Part shown: positions 8,011 to 15,890 of the stretch, piece after piece
Layout of the letters: every line of letters begins with the position of its first letter
How positions within the stretch are numbered: position 1 is the stretch's first letter
NCBI GenBank assembly: GCA_900767815.1
Contig: CAAGAM010000042.1
Coordinates: forward strand, 1 to 47,812
Direction of reading: 5' to 3'
Origin: Clostridia bacterium
GTDB taxonomy: Bacteria > Bacillota > Clostridia > Christensenellales > Borkfalkiaceae
DNA length: 47,812 nt
Program-made: the position numbers and the translations under genes
The notes under the pieces: model-generated
Databases searched by the model: none
What the model saw: the letters and a program-made list of their open reading frames with translations, nothing else
Told to the model about the DNA's origin: nothing

Positions 8011-8045
8011 AAAAGGGTTGTCGTTTTGTCGGCAACCCTTTTTTT
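8011..8045. terminator. Bidirectional terminator between RhuM remnant and XRE gene
   Basis: AAAAGGGTTG (8011-8020) pairs with CAACCCTTTT (8033-8042), followed by more T. The A-run at the 5' side provides the U-tract on the minus strand, so it can end both the island transcript and the XRE transcript. Confidence 0.8.
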
Positions 8046-8060
8046 ATTTGTTTTGGTCTG

Positions 8061-8267
8061 TTAATTTGAATTTCTGTCGTGACCGATGAGTTCTTCGAGA
8101 GTAATTCCGTAATAATCGGCGAGCAGAACGCATTGCCAGATGTTAGGGATACCTTTATCGAGTTCAATCCAACTTATCGTATTTTGCGGCAGCCCCGTGG
8201 CTTTTGAAACCTGAGTTTGCGAGGCTCCGAAAGCGATTCTTGCGTTTCTTATTTCCTTTCCGTACAT
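8061..8267 (-). CDS. XRE-family helix-turn-helix transcriptional regulator
   Basis: A 68-residue single-domain Cro/C1-type DNA-binding protein. The helix-turn-helix is recognisable: ASQTQVSKATGLPQNTISWI followed by the PNIWQCVLLADYYGITLEEL helices. The start chosen is the ATG at 8267-8265 because GAGGT precedes it with proper spacing on the minus strand; an upstream GTG at 8294 would add nine residues without a clear site. It is divergent from the SPFH operon, and the shared region carries repeated TTAGCA/TGCTAA half-sites that overlap the operon promoter. It probably represses that operon and itself. Confidence 0.85.
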   Translation of the reverse strand: MYGKEIRNARIAFGASQTQVSKATGLPQNTISWIELDKGIPNIWQCVLLADYYGITLEELIGHDRNSN

Positions 8268-8295
8268 TTTCTTACCTCGCCTTTTCATAACCACA

Positions 8296-8378
8296 TTTTA
8301 GCAGAATATTGCTTAAAATACTTGACTTAGCAAAATCTTGATGATATAATAATGAAAATAATATCAATATATTGCTAA
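8296..8378. promoter_or_regulatory. Operator half-sites in the XRE-SPFH divergent region
   Basis: The motif TTAGCA or its complement TGCTAA recurs. An imperfect palindrome TTTTAGCA...TGCTTAAAA lies at 8296-8318, TTAGCA at 8327-8332 touches the -35 box, and TTGCTAA is at 8372-8378. This placement suits autoregulation and repression by the XRE protein. Confidence 0.6.
8322..8350 (+). promoter_or_regulatory. Promoter of the SPFH operon
   Basis: TTGACT at 8322-8327 and TATAAT at 8345-8350, 17-nt spacer. An XRE half-site begins at the last base of the -35 box. Confidence 0.85.
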
Positions 8379-8430
8379 AATATGTTTGATGAATTACGAA
8401 AAATATCAAAAATAAGGCAGAGAGGAAGAA

Positions 8431-9564
8431 ATGGCAATTTCGGAAGTGATTAAATACGAGGGCGATAACGAAACTTTTGTATGGAAACACCCTTTGGAAG
8501 ATTTCAACGCGACAACGCAGTTGATAGTTCACGAGTCGCAGGAAGCGATTTTCTTTATGAACGGTCAGGCGCTCGACTTGTTCGGTGCGGGGCGTTATAC
8601 GCTTGAAACGCAGAACATACCCTTAATCGGTAAGCTTTTAAACAGGGCGACGGGTGACAAAACGCCGTTCCATTGCGAAGTCTATTTCATAAATAAAACG
8701 GAGCAGATGTCCATAAAATGGGGGACAGACTCCAAAGTACAGTATGTTGACCCGACTTACGGATTCCCGATATCGATAGGCGCAAGCGGAGAAATGACCC
8801 TTCGCGTGGAAGACAGTCGAAAATTGCTCGTTAAGCTTGTGGGAACGGAGAAATATCTCGGCAGAGAAAAACTCACGTCTTTTTTCCGTGCCTTTCTCAT
8901 GACGAAAATAAAAACGTATATCGCAAGGGAGATGAAGGCGAATTCCGTTAATATTTTCGAAATCGACGAACATCTGACCGAATTCGGCGAAGATTTACAT
9001 GAAATGCTTATTCCCGATTTTGCCGATTACGGAATTGCGCTTGAAAGGTTTTTCGTAACAAACATCGTAAAACCCGACGGCGACAGGCAATATGAGAAAT
9101 TCAAAGAGCTGCATTTCCGTCAATATGCCGATATCGCCGAAGCAAAGCTTCGCCAACAGACGGATATAATTAACGCGCAGACGGAAGCGCAGAAAGTGGT
9201 TATCGATTCACAAGCTCAGGCGACGAAGCGCAAACAGGAAGGTTACACCTATCAGCAGGAGCGCGGATTCGACGTTGCAACCGAAGTCGCGAGAAACGAA
9301 GCTGTGGGGCAGTTTACTAACATGGGCGTGGGACTCGGCACTATGGCAGGCATTGGCGGTGCGGTTGGCGGGGTTGTCGGTAGTGCGGTTTCGGACGCGT
9401 TGAACAGCGCAAAAGAGCAACCTGCCGCACAGGTTCAACCCGCAGACGAAATGTCGGCGTTCAAGGCAAAGGTCGAAAAGTTGAACGTAATGAAAAAAGC
9501 CGGGCTTATCACCGAAGAGGAGTTTGTAAAACTAAAAGAAGAAATGATAAAAACTATTATTTAA
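8431..9564 (+). CDS. SPFH-domain protein with C-terminal SHOCT motif (YdjI / virion-core-like)
   Basis: A 377-residue protein. Residues 1 to about 230 resemble the SPFH/band-7-like proteins annotated as virion core protein or YdjI (LFGAGRYTLETQNIPLIGKL is typical). A Gln/Glu/Ala-rich helix follows (about 230-290), as in other SPFH scaffolds, then a Gly-rich hydrophobic stretch at about 295-322. A SHOCT helix pair (KKAGLITEEEFVKLKEEM) closes the protein. In Bacillus, YdjI acts with YdjG and YdjH to recruit a PspA-like protein to the membrane under envelope stress; no pspA gene is visible here. AGAGGAAG precedes the ATG. It is the first gene of the XRE-flanked operon, with the next start 12 nt after its stop. 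Confidence 0.82.
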   Translation: MAISEVIKYEGDNETFVWKHPLEDFNATTQLIVHESQEAIFFMNGQALDLFGAGRYTLETQNIPLIGKLLNRATGDKTPFHCEVYFINKTEQMSIKWGTDSKVQYVDPTYGFPISIGASGEMTLRVEDSRKLLVKLVGTEKYLGREKLTSFFRAFLMTKIKTYIAREMKANSVNIFEIDEHLTEFGEDLHEMLIPDFADYGIALERFFVTNIVKPDGDRQYEKFKELHFRQYADIAEAKLRQQTDIINAQTEAQKVVIDSQAQATKRKQEGYTYQQERGFDVATEVARNEAVGQFTNMGVGLGTMAGIGGAVGGVVGSAVSDALNSAKEQPAAQVQPADEMSAFKAKVEKLNVMKKAGLITEEEFVKLKEEMIKTII

Positions 9565-9576
9565 GAGGCGAGAGCG

Positions 9577-10278
9577 ATGAGGAAGAGTTTTAGGTTTTAT
9601 ATGGTTATATGGGCAATTATGCTTGCGTTGTTTAACGTCGTTTGCTTTGTGATACCGAGAGAGATTGCGGGGTGTGACAGATTCGGCGGGGCGTTTTGGA
9701 TAAGTTACGGATTTATAACGTTTGCGTTTGTCGGACAGCTTGCTTGCGCTTTTACGGCGTTCAAAGCGGAAAATCTTCAAAAGTTTTTCTATAAAATGCC
9801 GCTTATATCGTTTAGCTATACAGGGCTTGTTTTAACGGTTATCGTCGGAGCGATTTGCATGGCTATTCCCGCTTTGCCGAATTGGATTGCGATAATCGTC
9901 TGCGCGGTTGTTCTTGCTTTTAACGTTATAGCGGTTGTAAAAGCGGAAGTCGCCGCGGATATAGTATCGAGTGTGGACGATAAAGTTAAAAGGCAAACCG
10001 AATTTGTAAAAATCGAAACTTTGAATATTCAAAATATTATGAACGGAGCAAAAAGCGATGATGTTAAAGCCGAATGTAAAAAGGCTTACGAAGCCATGCG
10101 CTATTCCGACCCGATGTCAAGCCCCGCGCTTTCGACGGAAGAAGCCGAGATTTCTGCAAAAACAAACGAACTTAAGGCGGCGGTTTCGGCAGGTGAGGAC
10201 GTAAAGGCGATTTCGGCGGCGGAAGAACTTGTTCTGCTTATCAAAGAAAGAAACACAAAATGCAGATTATTAAAGTGA
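9577..10278 (+). CDS. Membrane protein of unknown function with cytoplasmic helical tail
   Basis: I do not recognise the family. The 233-residue protein has about four hydrophobic segments in its first half: near residues 8-27, 38-62, 78-100 and 103-120. An Ala/Glu/Lys-rich, probably helical, soluble tail follows. The tail looks like a cytoplasmic docking region. AGAGGCGAGAG precedes the ATG. Its place between the SPFH protein and the zinc-ribbon protein suggests it is the membrane anchor of a shared complex, by analogy with YdjH. That role is inference. Confidence 0.75.
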   Translation: MRKSFRFYMVIWAIMLALFNVVCFVIPREIAGCDRFGGAFWISYGFITFAFVGQLACAFTAFKAENLQKFFYKMPLISFSYTGLVLTVIVGAICMAIPALPNWIAIIVCAVVLAFNVIAVVKAEVAADIVSSVDDKVKRQTEFVKIETLNIQNIMNGAKSDDVKAECKKAYEAMRYSDPMSSPALSTEEAEISAKTNELKAAVSAGEDVKAISAAEELVLLIKERNTKCRLLK

Positions 10279-10286
10279 GGTGTGTT

Positions 10287-10522
10287 ATGGACTACGAAAA
10301 ATGGTTAAACGAAGCAATTAGTAAAACGGAAGTATTACCTCAAGGTGCGATTTTTTGTTGAAAGAGCTATTTGACGGCGTGAATTGGAATATGCTTCAAA
10401 ATGGGGAACGTAGAGAATTGGGACGACAATTCAAGATAAAAATTAGCAGTGGTTTAGTGCCAAATATTAGATATCAGGGCAAGGCGGATAATAATTCTGC
10501 AAAATATATAAAAATAAATTGA
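10287..10522 (+). pseudogene. Frameshifted DUF1413 gene
   Basis: The ATG at 10287, behind TGAGGTG, opens a frame that reads MDYEKWLNEAISKTEVLPQG and then AIFC before a TGA. The next frame continues without a break as LLKELFDGVNWNMLQNGE and RRELGRQFKIKISSG, down to a TGA at 10520-10522. Together they make a complete DUF1413 protein of about 78 residues (conserved pattern F-LKELF-W-G-R-LGR-FK). The break lies at a run of six T at 10351-10356; seven T would restore one continuous frame. It may be a true mutation, a slippage or phase-variable tract, or a sequencing error. Its stop overlaps the ribosome-binding site of the next gene. Confidence 0.75.
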
Positions 10523-10533
10523 GGAATAAGCAA

Positions 10534-12657
10534 ATGAAACAATTAACATGTGAAATGTGCGGCAGCACAGATTTAGTAAAACAGGATGGATATTTCGTTT
10601 GTCAATCCTGCGGATGTAAGTATTCTGTGGAAGAAGCAAAAAAAATGATGATCGAGGGAACTGTAGAGGTTAAAGGTACTGTAAAAACGGATTTATCTGA
10701 TCAAGTGAACAATTTACTTGATAGAGTAAAAAACTTTATTAAAAAAAGTGAATGGGAAAAAGCTTATGATTATATAGAAAAAATATTGGACTTAAATAAT
10801 GCTTGTCCTGAGGCATATTATTATAAAATGCTTGCGATTTTAAAAAAATCATCTATGGATGAAATAAACATAAATGAATTTATCGAATGTGACGACGAGG
10901 AATTTGACGAGGAGAGAGAGGGAAATGAGTATTGCGAATATAGAAGGTATGGTGGTGAGCCAATTAAAACTGTTTTGTATGACGAAATCAAGAATGGCGA
11001 ATTTGATATTGCATTAAAAATGAAAGAGAGTGCAGAGTTGAACTCATTGCAACATGTAAGATCTAATTTAGGCGAATTGCAGTCATCTTTTTGGATCAAA
11101 GGGAAAACTTTGTTATATTCAAATATTAGAACAGGTAGAGTTGTTATTCCTGATGGAATAACTAAAATTGATGATGGGGCTTTTTATGGTAATGAAATAG
11201 ACGAATTGGTGTTATCGGATTCGGTTGTGGAGATAGGAGAGCGTTCGTTTTCGATCGGAACGATATCTAAGATTAAATGGTCGCAGAATCTTAAAAAAAT
11301 TGGCATATCAGCTTTTGAGGAAGGTTTTGATGATTCATATGACATAGATTTGCCTGATAGCGTTGAATTTATCGGTAGAAAAGCTTTTTTTAATTCTTAT
11401 AGTAATAAAGCGATAGTTCGTATTCCGCCAAAAGTAAAGGTACTGAATACAACTATAAATGTTAATGAAACATCGACGTTGGAAGTAGATACTACTTTTG
11501 GTTGGGCGCTCAATTTATCACCAAGTGAAAATTATTTTAATTTTGATTACCGTAATAAAGGCAACATAATTTCAAAAAGTGTTCTATCATCACCGATCAA
11601 ACTTGCTGCATTGTTGAAAAACAAAGATTGGGCAATCTACAAATTGACTGATGAAGATGAAGAATTTAAAAATTCAAGGATGATGTTGGAAATAAAGAAG
11701 CTGAGAAATTCTGCGGAATTGGCAGTTAATGATAAAAACTATTTTGAAGCAGAGAATGCATACGAAAATATATTAAAAATAAATTTGGAAGATATAGATG
11801 CTCAATTTAAATTGTCATGTTGCCGCATACTTTGCTTAGAGCCTTATCATTATGCCGATTATCATAATAATAATCTATACGGAGAAGCTAATTTACATAA
11901 CAGGTTGGAGGCATGTTCGAGATTGGGAGTATTGGCAAATGCCCCACAGGAACTTATAGAGCCTTTAATTAAATCAATAGTAAACTCATCACAAAATATA
12001 GAAGATAAGCACAGTTGTATAAAAACAAATATGGATTTGTCAATGATGGTGGCGAATGATCTTTATTATTTTATTAAGGCGCTTAACGGCGAATTGCGGC
12101 AAAATTTAAATGTTTATAACGCACATCGAATATCCTATAAATTATTAGATAGGTTTGGTGAGATAGTTTTTAAATTTGGCGGAACCGAATATATAAATGA
12201 TATATGTATTCCTTGTTGGCGTGACGCTTTAGAAAAATGTAGAATGGTTATGGAATCCGTGTTTTATGATTTTGCTCAAAAAGAAATAATGGGGCAAGAT
12301 TTACTGCAAATCGAAGCAAAACTTGTTCAATATGATCATGCATATAAAAAACAAGAAACTACACCTCCTGTGCAAAAAAACGCAAAGGGAGGCTGCTATG
12401 TTGCGACCTGTGTTTATGGTTCGTATGATTGCCCTGAAGTGTGGACGTTAAGGCGATACAGAGATGATAATTTGGCTTCTACATGGTATGGTCGCGCGTT
12501 TATAAAGATTTATTATGCAATTAGCCCTACGATTGTAAAATGGTTTGGGAAAACGAAGTGGTTTAAAAAAATATGGAAAGGGAAGCTTGACCGCATGGTT
12601 GCTAAATTACAAAAGGAAGGCGTGGAGTCTACTCCGTATAATGATAAAAAGTGGTGA
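10534..12657 (+). CDS. Zinc-ribbon, leucine-rich-repeat protein with C-terminal CFI-box domain
   Basis: A 707-residue protein with four recognisable parts. A TFIIB-like zinc ribbon has CEMC at residues 6-9 and CQSC at 23-26. Helical sequence is followed by a BspA-like LRR_5 block at about 190-310 (repeats such as VVIPDGITKIDDGAFYG). A TPR-like helical region follows from about 385. The C-terminal CFI-box region begins near residue 620 (GGCYVATCVYGSYDCPEVW, then WYGRAFIKIYY). The CFI box is a C-terminal module seen on many accessory proteins, without a firmly assigned function. The ATG at 10534 is chosen over the TTG at 10519 because TGAGGA at 10520-10525 precedes it by 8 nt. Base composition is clearly A+T-richer than the neighbouring ribosomal genes, suggesting transfer. 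Confidence 0.8.
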   Translation: MKQLTCEMCGSTDLVKQDGYFVCQSCGCKYSVEEAKKMMIEGTVEVKGTVKTDLSDQVNNLLDRVKNFIKKSEWEKAYDYIEKILDLNNACPEAYYYKMLAILKKSSMDEININEFIECDDEEFDEEREGNEYCEYRRYGGEPIKTVLYDEIKNGEFDIALKMKESAELNSLQHVRSNLGELQSSFWIKGKTLLYSNIRTGRVVIPDGITKIDDGAFYGNEIDELVLSDSVVEIGERSFSIGTISKIKWSQNLKKIGISAFEEGFDDSYDIDLPDSVEFIGRKAFFNSYSNKAIVRIPPKVKVLNTTINVNETSTLEVDTTFGWALNLSPSENYFNFDYRNKGNIISKSVLSSPIKLAALLKNKDWAIYKLTDEDEEFKNSRMMLEIKKLRNSAELAVNDKNYFEAENAYENILKINLEDIDAQFKLSCCRILCLEPYHYADYHNNNLYGEANLHNRLEACSRLGVLANAPQELIEPLIKSIVNSSQNIEDKHSCIKTNMDLSMMVANDLYYFIKALNGELRQNLNVYNAHRISYKLLDRFGEIVFKFGGTEYINDICIPCWRDALEKCRMVMESVFYDFAQKEIMGQDLLQIEAKLVQYDHAYKKQETTPPVQKNAKGGCYVATCVYGSYDCPEVWTLRRYRDDNLASTWYGRAFIKIYYAISPTIVKWFGKTKWFKKIWKGKLDRMVAKLQKEGVESTPYNDKKW

Positions 12658-12777
12658 ACGTAAATCGTAAATATTAAATAAACAGCGTGGGTTGAGGGTT
12701 TAAAGTCGGTTGTTTTTTGCCGAGGTTTCGGGGATTTTTATTTTTTAAAAATTTTTTCGGAAAATGGCGAAAAACGT

Positions 12778-12806
12778 TTGACAAATTATTTTACATGGTG
12801 TATGAT
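12778..12806 (+). promoter_or_regulatory. Promoter of the S10-spc-alpha superoperon
   Basis: A perfect TTGACA at 12778-12783 and TATGAT at 12801-12806, 17-nt spacer. The start point would be near 12813, about 255 nt before rpsJ. Confidence 0.85.
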
Positions 12807-12812
12807 ATGTAG

Positions 12813-13066
12813 GCTGTGTTAAATATGGGTTGAGACAGAAAGTTACTTAATCCACGCTTTTTAACGGGAACCGGACCCGTTAAGTTATAAGTAGGAAGAT
12901 AATTTCTGTTGACAATTGTGAGGGTTTAACCCTTGCGACTAACTGCGCTTACGGACGCGATAGAGGTCACTTGCAAACACACAGCGGCGAGTGATTTTTT
13001 TATTGGATTCAGCGCGACACACACGGCAAAGTTGACAATATGTTAGTATAAAACGGAGGTAACAAA
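12813..13066 (+). promoter_or_regulatory. Structured leader of the S10 operon with attenuator-like terminator
   Basis: The 254-nt leader holds an 8-bp hairpin TTAACGGG/CCCGTTAA (12861-12883) and a palindrome AGGGTT-T-AACCCT (12921-12933). At 12967-13001 there is an 8-bp stem TCACTTGC/GCGAGTGA with one T-G pair, followed by seven T, the form of an intrinsic terminator. The rest, to rpsJ, appears unstructured and ends in CGGAGGT before the ATG. A terminator between promoter and first gene suggests transcription attenuation. This does not resemble the E. coli L4-dependent S10 leader. The 12658-12777 stretch before the promoter holds only A+T-rich sequence. Confidence 0.55.
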
Positions 13067-13366
13067 ATGGCAGGTCAGAAAATCAGAATCAAATTGGCTG
13101 CATACGATCACAAGATGGTTGATCAGGCAACCGAGAAGATTGTTGAAACAATGAAAAAAGCAGGAGCTAAGATAAGCGGTCCTATCCCCCTTCCCACAGA
13201 GAAAGAGGTAGTAACTATTCTTCGTTCGCCCCACAAATATAAGGACAGCAGAGAACAGTTTGAAATCAGAACCCACAAGAGACTTATCGACATTTACTCC
13301 ACCAACGCGAAGATCCTTGACAGCATTCATCTTCCCGCAGGCGTAGACGTAAAAATCAAGCTCTGA
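13067..13366 (+). CDS. rpsJ: Ribosomal protein S10 (NusE)
   Basis: 99 residues, normal length. It is a 30S subunit protein that also acts as NusE in transcription antitermination. The core RSPHKYKDSREQFEIRTHKR is typical of the family. CGGAGGTAA precedes the ATG. It is the first gene of the S10 operon. In many relatives tuf/fusA lie just upstream, but here the neighbour is an accessory island. Confidence 0.98.
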   Translation: MAGQKIRIKLAAYDHKMVDQATEKIVETMKKAGAKISGPIPLPTEKEVVTILRSPHKYKDSREQFEIRTHKRLIDIYSTNAKILDSIHLPAGVDVKIKL

Positions 13367-13419
13367 TTCAAATACAGGTTAAAAGAATTTTTTAATATAT
13401 TCGGAGGTGAACTTTATCT

Positions 13420-14058
13420 ATGAATAAAGCAATCATTGGAAAAAAATTGGGTATGACTCAGATCTTTTCCGCAGACGGAAAAGTAATCCCGGTCACAGTC
13501 GTCGAAGCAGGTCCTTGCCCCGTTGTTCAGATTAAGACAGTCGGCAATGACGGCTACGAAGCGGTTAAAGTCGGCTTCGGAAACGTAGACGAGAAGAGAG
13601 TGAACAAACCCGACGCGGGTCAGTTCAAGAAAGTAGGCGTTGCGCCCCTTAAGGTTCTGAAAGAATTCAGGCTCGATAACGTAAGCGCGTATACCGTAGG
13701 TCAGGTGATCACCGTTGATACCTTCGCCGCAGGCGATAAGGTCGATGTCGTAGGTCTTACGAAAGGTCACGGTTTCTCGGGCGTTATCAAGAGATGGAAT
13801 CAGCACAGACTTAAGATGACTCACGGTGTAGGTCCCGTTCACAGAGAAGTAGGTTCTATGGGAGCAAACAGCTCGCCGTCGAGAGTATTTAAGAACAAAC
13901 ACATGCCCGGACAGTACGGTAACGAAAGAGTGACTATTCAGAATCTTGAAATCGTCAAGGTCGACACCGCTCGTAACGTACTTCTTATAAAGGGAGCTAT
14001 CCCCGGACCCAAGGGCGGAATCATTACGGTTTCGAACACCGTAAAGAGCGGTAAATAA
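13420..14058 (+). CDS. rplC: Ribosomal protein L3
   Basis: 212 residues, normal length. It is a 50S assembly-initiating protein near the peptidyl-transferase centre. MNKAIIGKKLGMTQIF at the N terminus and the KGHGFSGVIKRW / GSMGANSSPSRVFKNKHMPG loop are diagnostic. It is the second gene of the S10 operon, 53 nt after rpsJ with a CGGAGGTGA site. Confidence 0.98.
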   Translation: MNKAIIGKKLGMTQIFSADGKVIPVTVVEAGPCPVVQIKTVGNDGYEAVKVGFGNVDEKRVNKPDAGQFKKVGVAPLKVLKEFRLDNVSAYTVGQVITVDTFAAGDKVDVVGLTKGHGFSGVIKRWNQHRLKMTHGVGPVHREVGSMGANSSPSRVFKNKHMPGQYGNERVTIQNLEIVKVDTARNVLLIKGAIPGPKGGIITVSNTVKSGK

Positions 14059-14073
14059 GGAGCGTGAAAAACT

Positions 14074-14736
14074 ATGCCAAACGTTAAAGTTTATAATATG
14101 AAAGGACAGGAAGTAAGCACGAAAGAGCTTAGCAACTTGTTCGAAGCGGAATACAACGAGCCGCTCGTTCATCAGGCGGTTGTGACGAGACTTGCCAACA
14201 TGCGCCAGGGAACAAAGGGAACGCTTACGAGAACGGAAGTTCGCGGCGGCGGAAGAAAGCCTTGGAGACAGAAGGGAACGGGTAACGCGAGACAGGGTTC
14301 TATAAGAGCTCCTCAGTGGATAAAGGGCGGCGTCGTCTTTGCACCGAAGTCGAGAGATTTCAGCAAGAAGATGAACAAATTCGCACGTCGCGGCGCGCTT
14401 TTGTCCGCTATCTCCAAAAGACTTGCGGATAACGATCTTTACGTTATCGACAATATCGCGGTTAAAGACGGAAAGACCAAAGAAATGGTCGAGTTCATGA
14501 AGGCGTTCAAGTTTGAAAAAAGCGTTCTTATCGTTATGAGCGACAACGATTCGCTTGTAATAAGAGCGGCAAGAAACATCGGAACTTTGCAGACCCTTCC
14601 CGTTAACGAACTCAACACTTACGACGTTGTTAAAAACAGCGTACTCGTTATGTCGGCAGACGCGGTTGACGCCGTTCAGGAGCTTTACGGTTCCATGTTC
14701 GACAACAATTTCGCAAATCAGGAGGTTGACGAATAA
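14074..14736 (+). CDS. rplD: Ribosomal protein L4
   Basis: 220 residues. It is a 50S protein lining the exit tunnel; the extended loop RTEVRGGGRKPWRQKGTGNA, followed by RQGSIRAP, is clear. In E. coli L4 represses its own operon, but the corresponding leader structure is not evident here. It follows rplC by 15 nt. Confidence 0.98.
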   Translation: MPNVKVYNMKGQEVSTKELSNLFEAEYNEPLVHQAVVTRLANMRQGTKGTLTRTEVRGGGRKPWRQKGTGNARQGSIRAPQWIKGGVVFAPKSRDFSKKMNKFARRGALLSAISKRLADNDLYVIDNIAVKDGKTKEMVEFMKAFKFEKSVLIVMSDNDSLVIRAARNIGTLQTLPVNELNTYDVVKNSVLVMSADAVDAVQELYGSMFDNNFANQEVDE

Positions 14737-14739
14737 TTT

Positions 14740-15027
14740 ATGGAAAGAGATATCATTATTAAACCTATTCTTTCCGAGAAGAGTTATGAGACCATAAAGG
14801 ATAAGAAATACACGTTTATGGTTGCGAAGGACGCCAATAAGACGGAAATCAAACTCGAAGTTGAAAGAAAGTTCGACGTACAGGTCGAAAAAGTTAACAC
14901 GATGAACTGCCACGGCAAACTTAAGAGAATGGGCAGATCGCAGGGTTACGCTCCCGACTACAAGAAGGCAGTCGTAACGCTTAAGAAAGACAGCAAGGGC
15001 ATCAAGTTCTTTGAGTCGTTACAATAA
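14740..15027 (+). CDS. rplW: Ribosomal protein L23
   Basis: 95 residues. It is a 50S exit-site protein and docking point for trigger factor and the signal recognition particle. IIIKPILSEKSYE and the VEKVNTMNCHGKLKRMGR segment are typical. Only 3 nt separate it from rplD, so translation is probably coupled. Confidence 0.98.
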   Translation: MERDIIIKPILSEKSYETIKDKKYTFMVAKDANKTEIKLEVERKFDVQVEKVNTMNCHGKLKRMGRSQGYAPDYKKAVVTLKKDSKGIKFFESLQ

Positions 15028-15047
15028 TAATACGGAGGATCTGAATT

Positions 15048-15875
15048 ATGGGAATTAAGAGATATAAACCGACTTCCCCGGCTCGTCGTTTTATGACGGT
15101 TTCGACGTTTGAAGAGATCACCTGCACGAAGCCCGAAAGATCTTTGCTTGAAGATCAGAGACACACTGCAGGCAGAAATGCTCAGGGAAGAATAACCGTT
15201 CGTCATCACGGCGGCGGAAACAAGAGAAAATATCGTATCATCGATTTCAAGAGAAATAAAGACGGAATCGAAGCAGTCGTCAAGACTATCGAATACGATC
15301 CCAACAGAACGGCAAACATCGCCCTTCTCGTTTATAAGGACGGAGAAAAGAGATACATTCTCGCACCTCTCGGTCTTAACGTAGGCGACAAGCTCGTTTC
15401 GGGAAAAGACGCGGATATCAAGGTAGGCAATGCGCTTCCTCTCGAATTCATCCCCGTCGGTACGATGATTCACAACATCGAGCTTCAGCCCGGCAAGGGC
15501 GGTCAGATCGCGAGAAGCGCGGGTATGGCTGCACAGCTCATGGCGAGAGACGGCGGAATGGCTACTCTCAAAATGCCGAGCGGAGAAATGAGATACGTTT
15601 CAATCAAATGCAAAGCGACCATCGGACAGGTCGGCAACCTCGATCACGAGATCGTAAGAGTAGGTAAAGCAGGTAAGACCAGACATATGGGTATCAGACC
15701 TACCGTAAGAGGTGCCGTCATGAACCCGTGCGATCACCCGCACGGCGGTGGTGAAGGTAAGGCTCCCGTCGGACACGCAGGCCCGCTTACTCCCTGGGGT
15801 AAACCGGCTCTCGGCTACAAGACGAGAAAGAAGAAGAATAAGACTGACAAGTTTATTCTTAAGAGAGTTAACTGA
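15048..15875 (+). CDS. rplB: Ribosomal protein L2
   Basis: 275 residues, normal length. It is a 50S core protein required for subunit joining and peptidyl transfer. GRNAQGRITVRHHGGG and the C-terminal MNPCDHPHGGGEGKAPVG loop carrying the key histidine are present. ACGGAGGATC precedes the ATG. Confidence 0.98.
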   Translation: MGIKRYKPTSPARRFMTVSTFEEITCTKPERSLLEDQRHTAGRNAQGRITVRHHGGGNKRKYRIIDFKRNKDGIEAVVKTIEYDPNRTANIALLVYKDGEKRYILAPLGLNVGDKLVSGKDADIKVGNALPLEFIPVGTMIHNIELQPGKGGQIARSAGMAAQLMARDGGMATLKMPSGEMRYVSIKCKATIGQVGNLDHEIVRVGKAGKTRHMGIRPTVRGAVMNPCDHPHGGGEGKAPVGHAGPLTPWGKPALGYKTRKKKNKTDKFILKRVN

Positions 15876-15890
15876 GGAGGTTAGAGCAGT

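Noticed and set aside
13414..14913. 499-codon open frame on the minus strand
   Set aside because: It lies antisense to rplC, rplD and rplW, has no ribosome-binding site, and its composition is that of a reverse-frame shadow.
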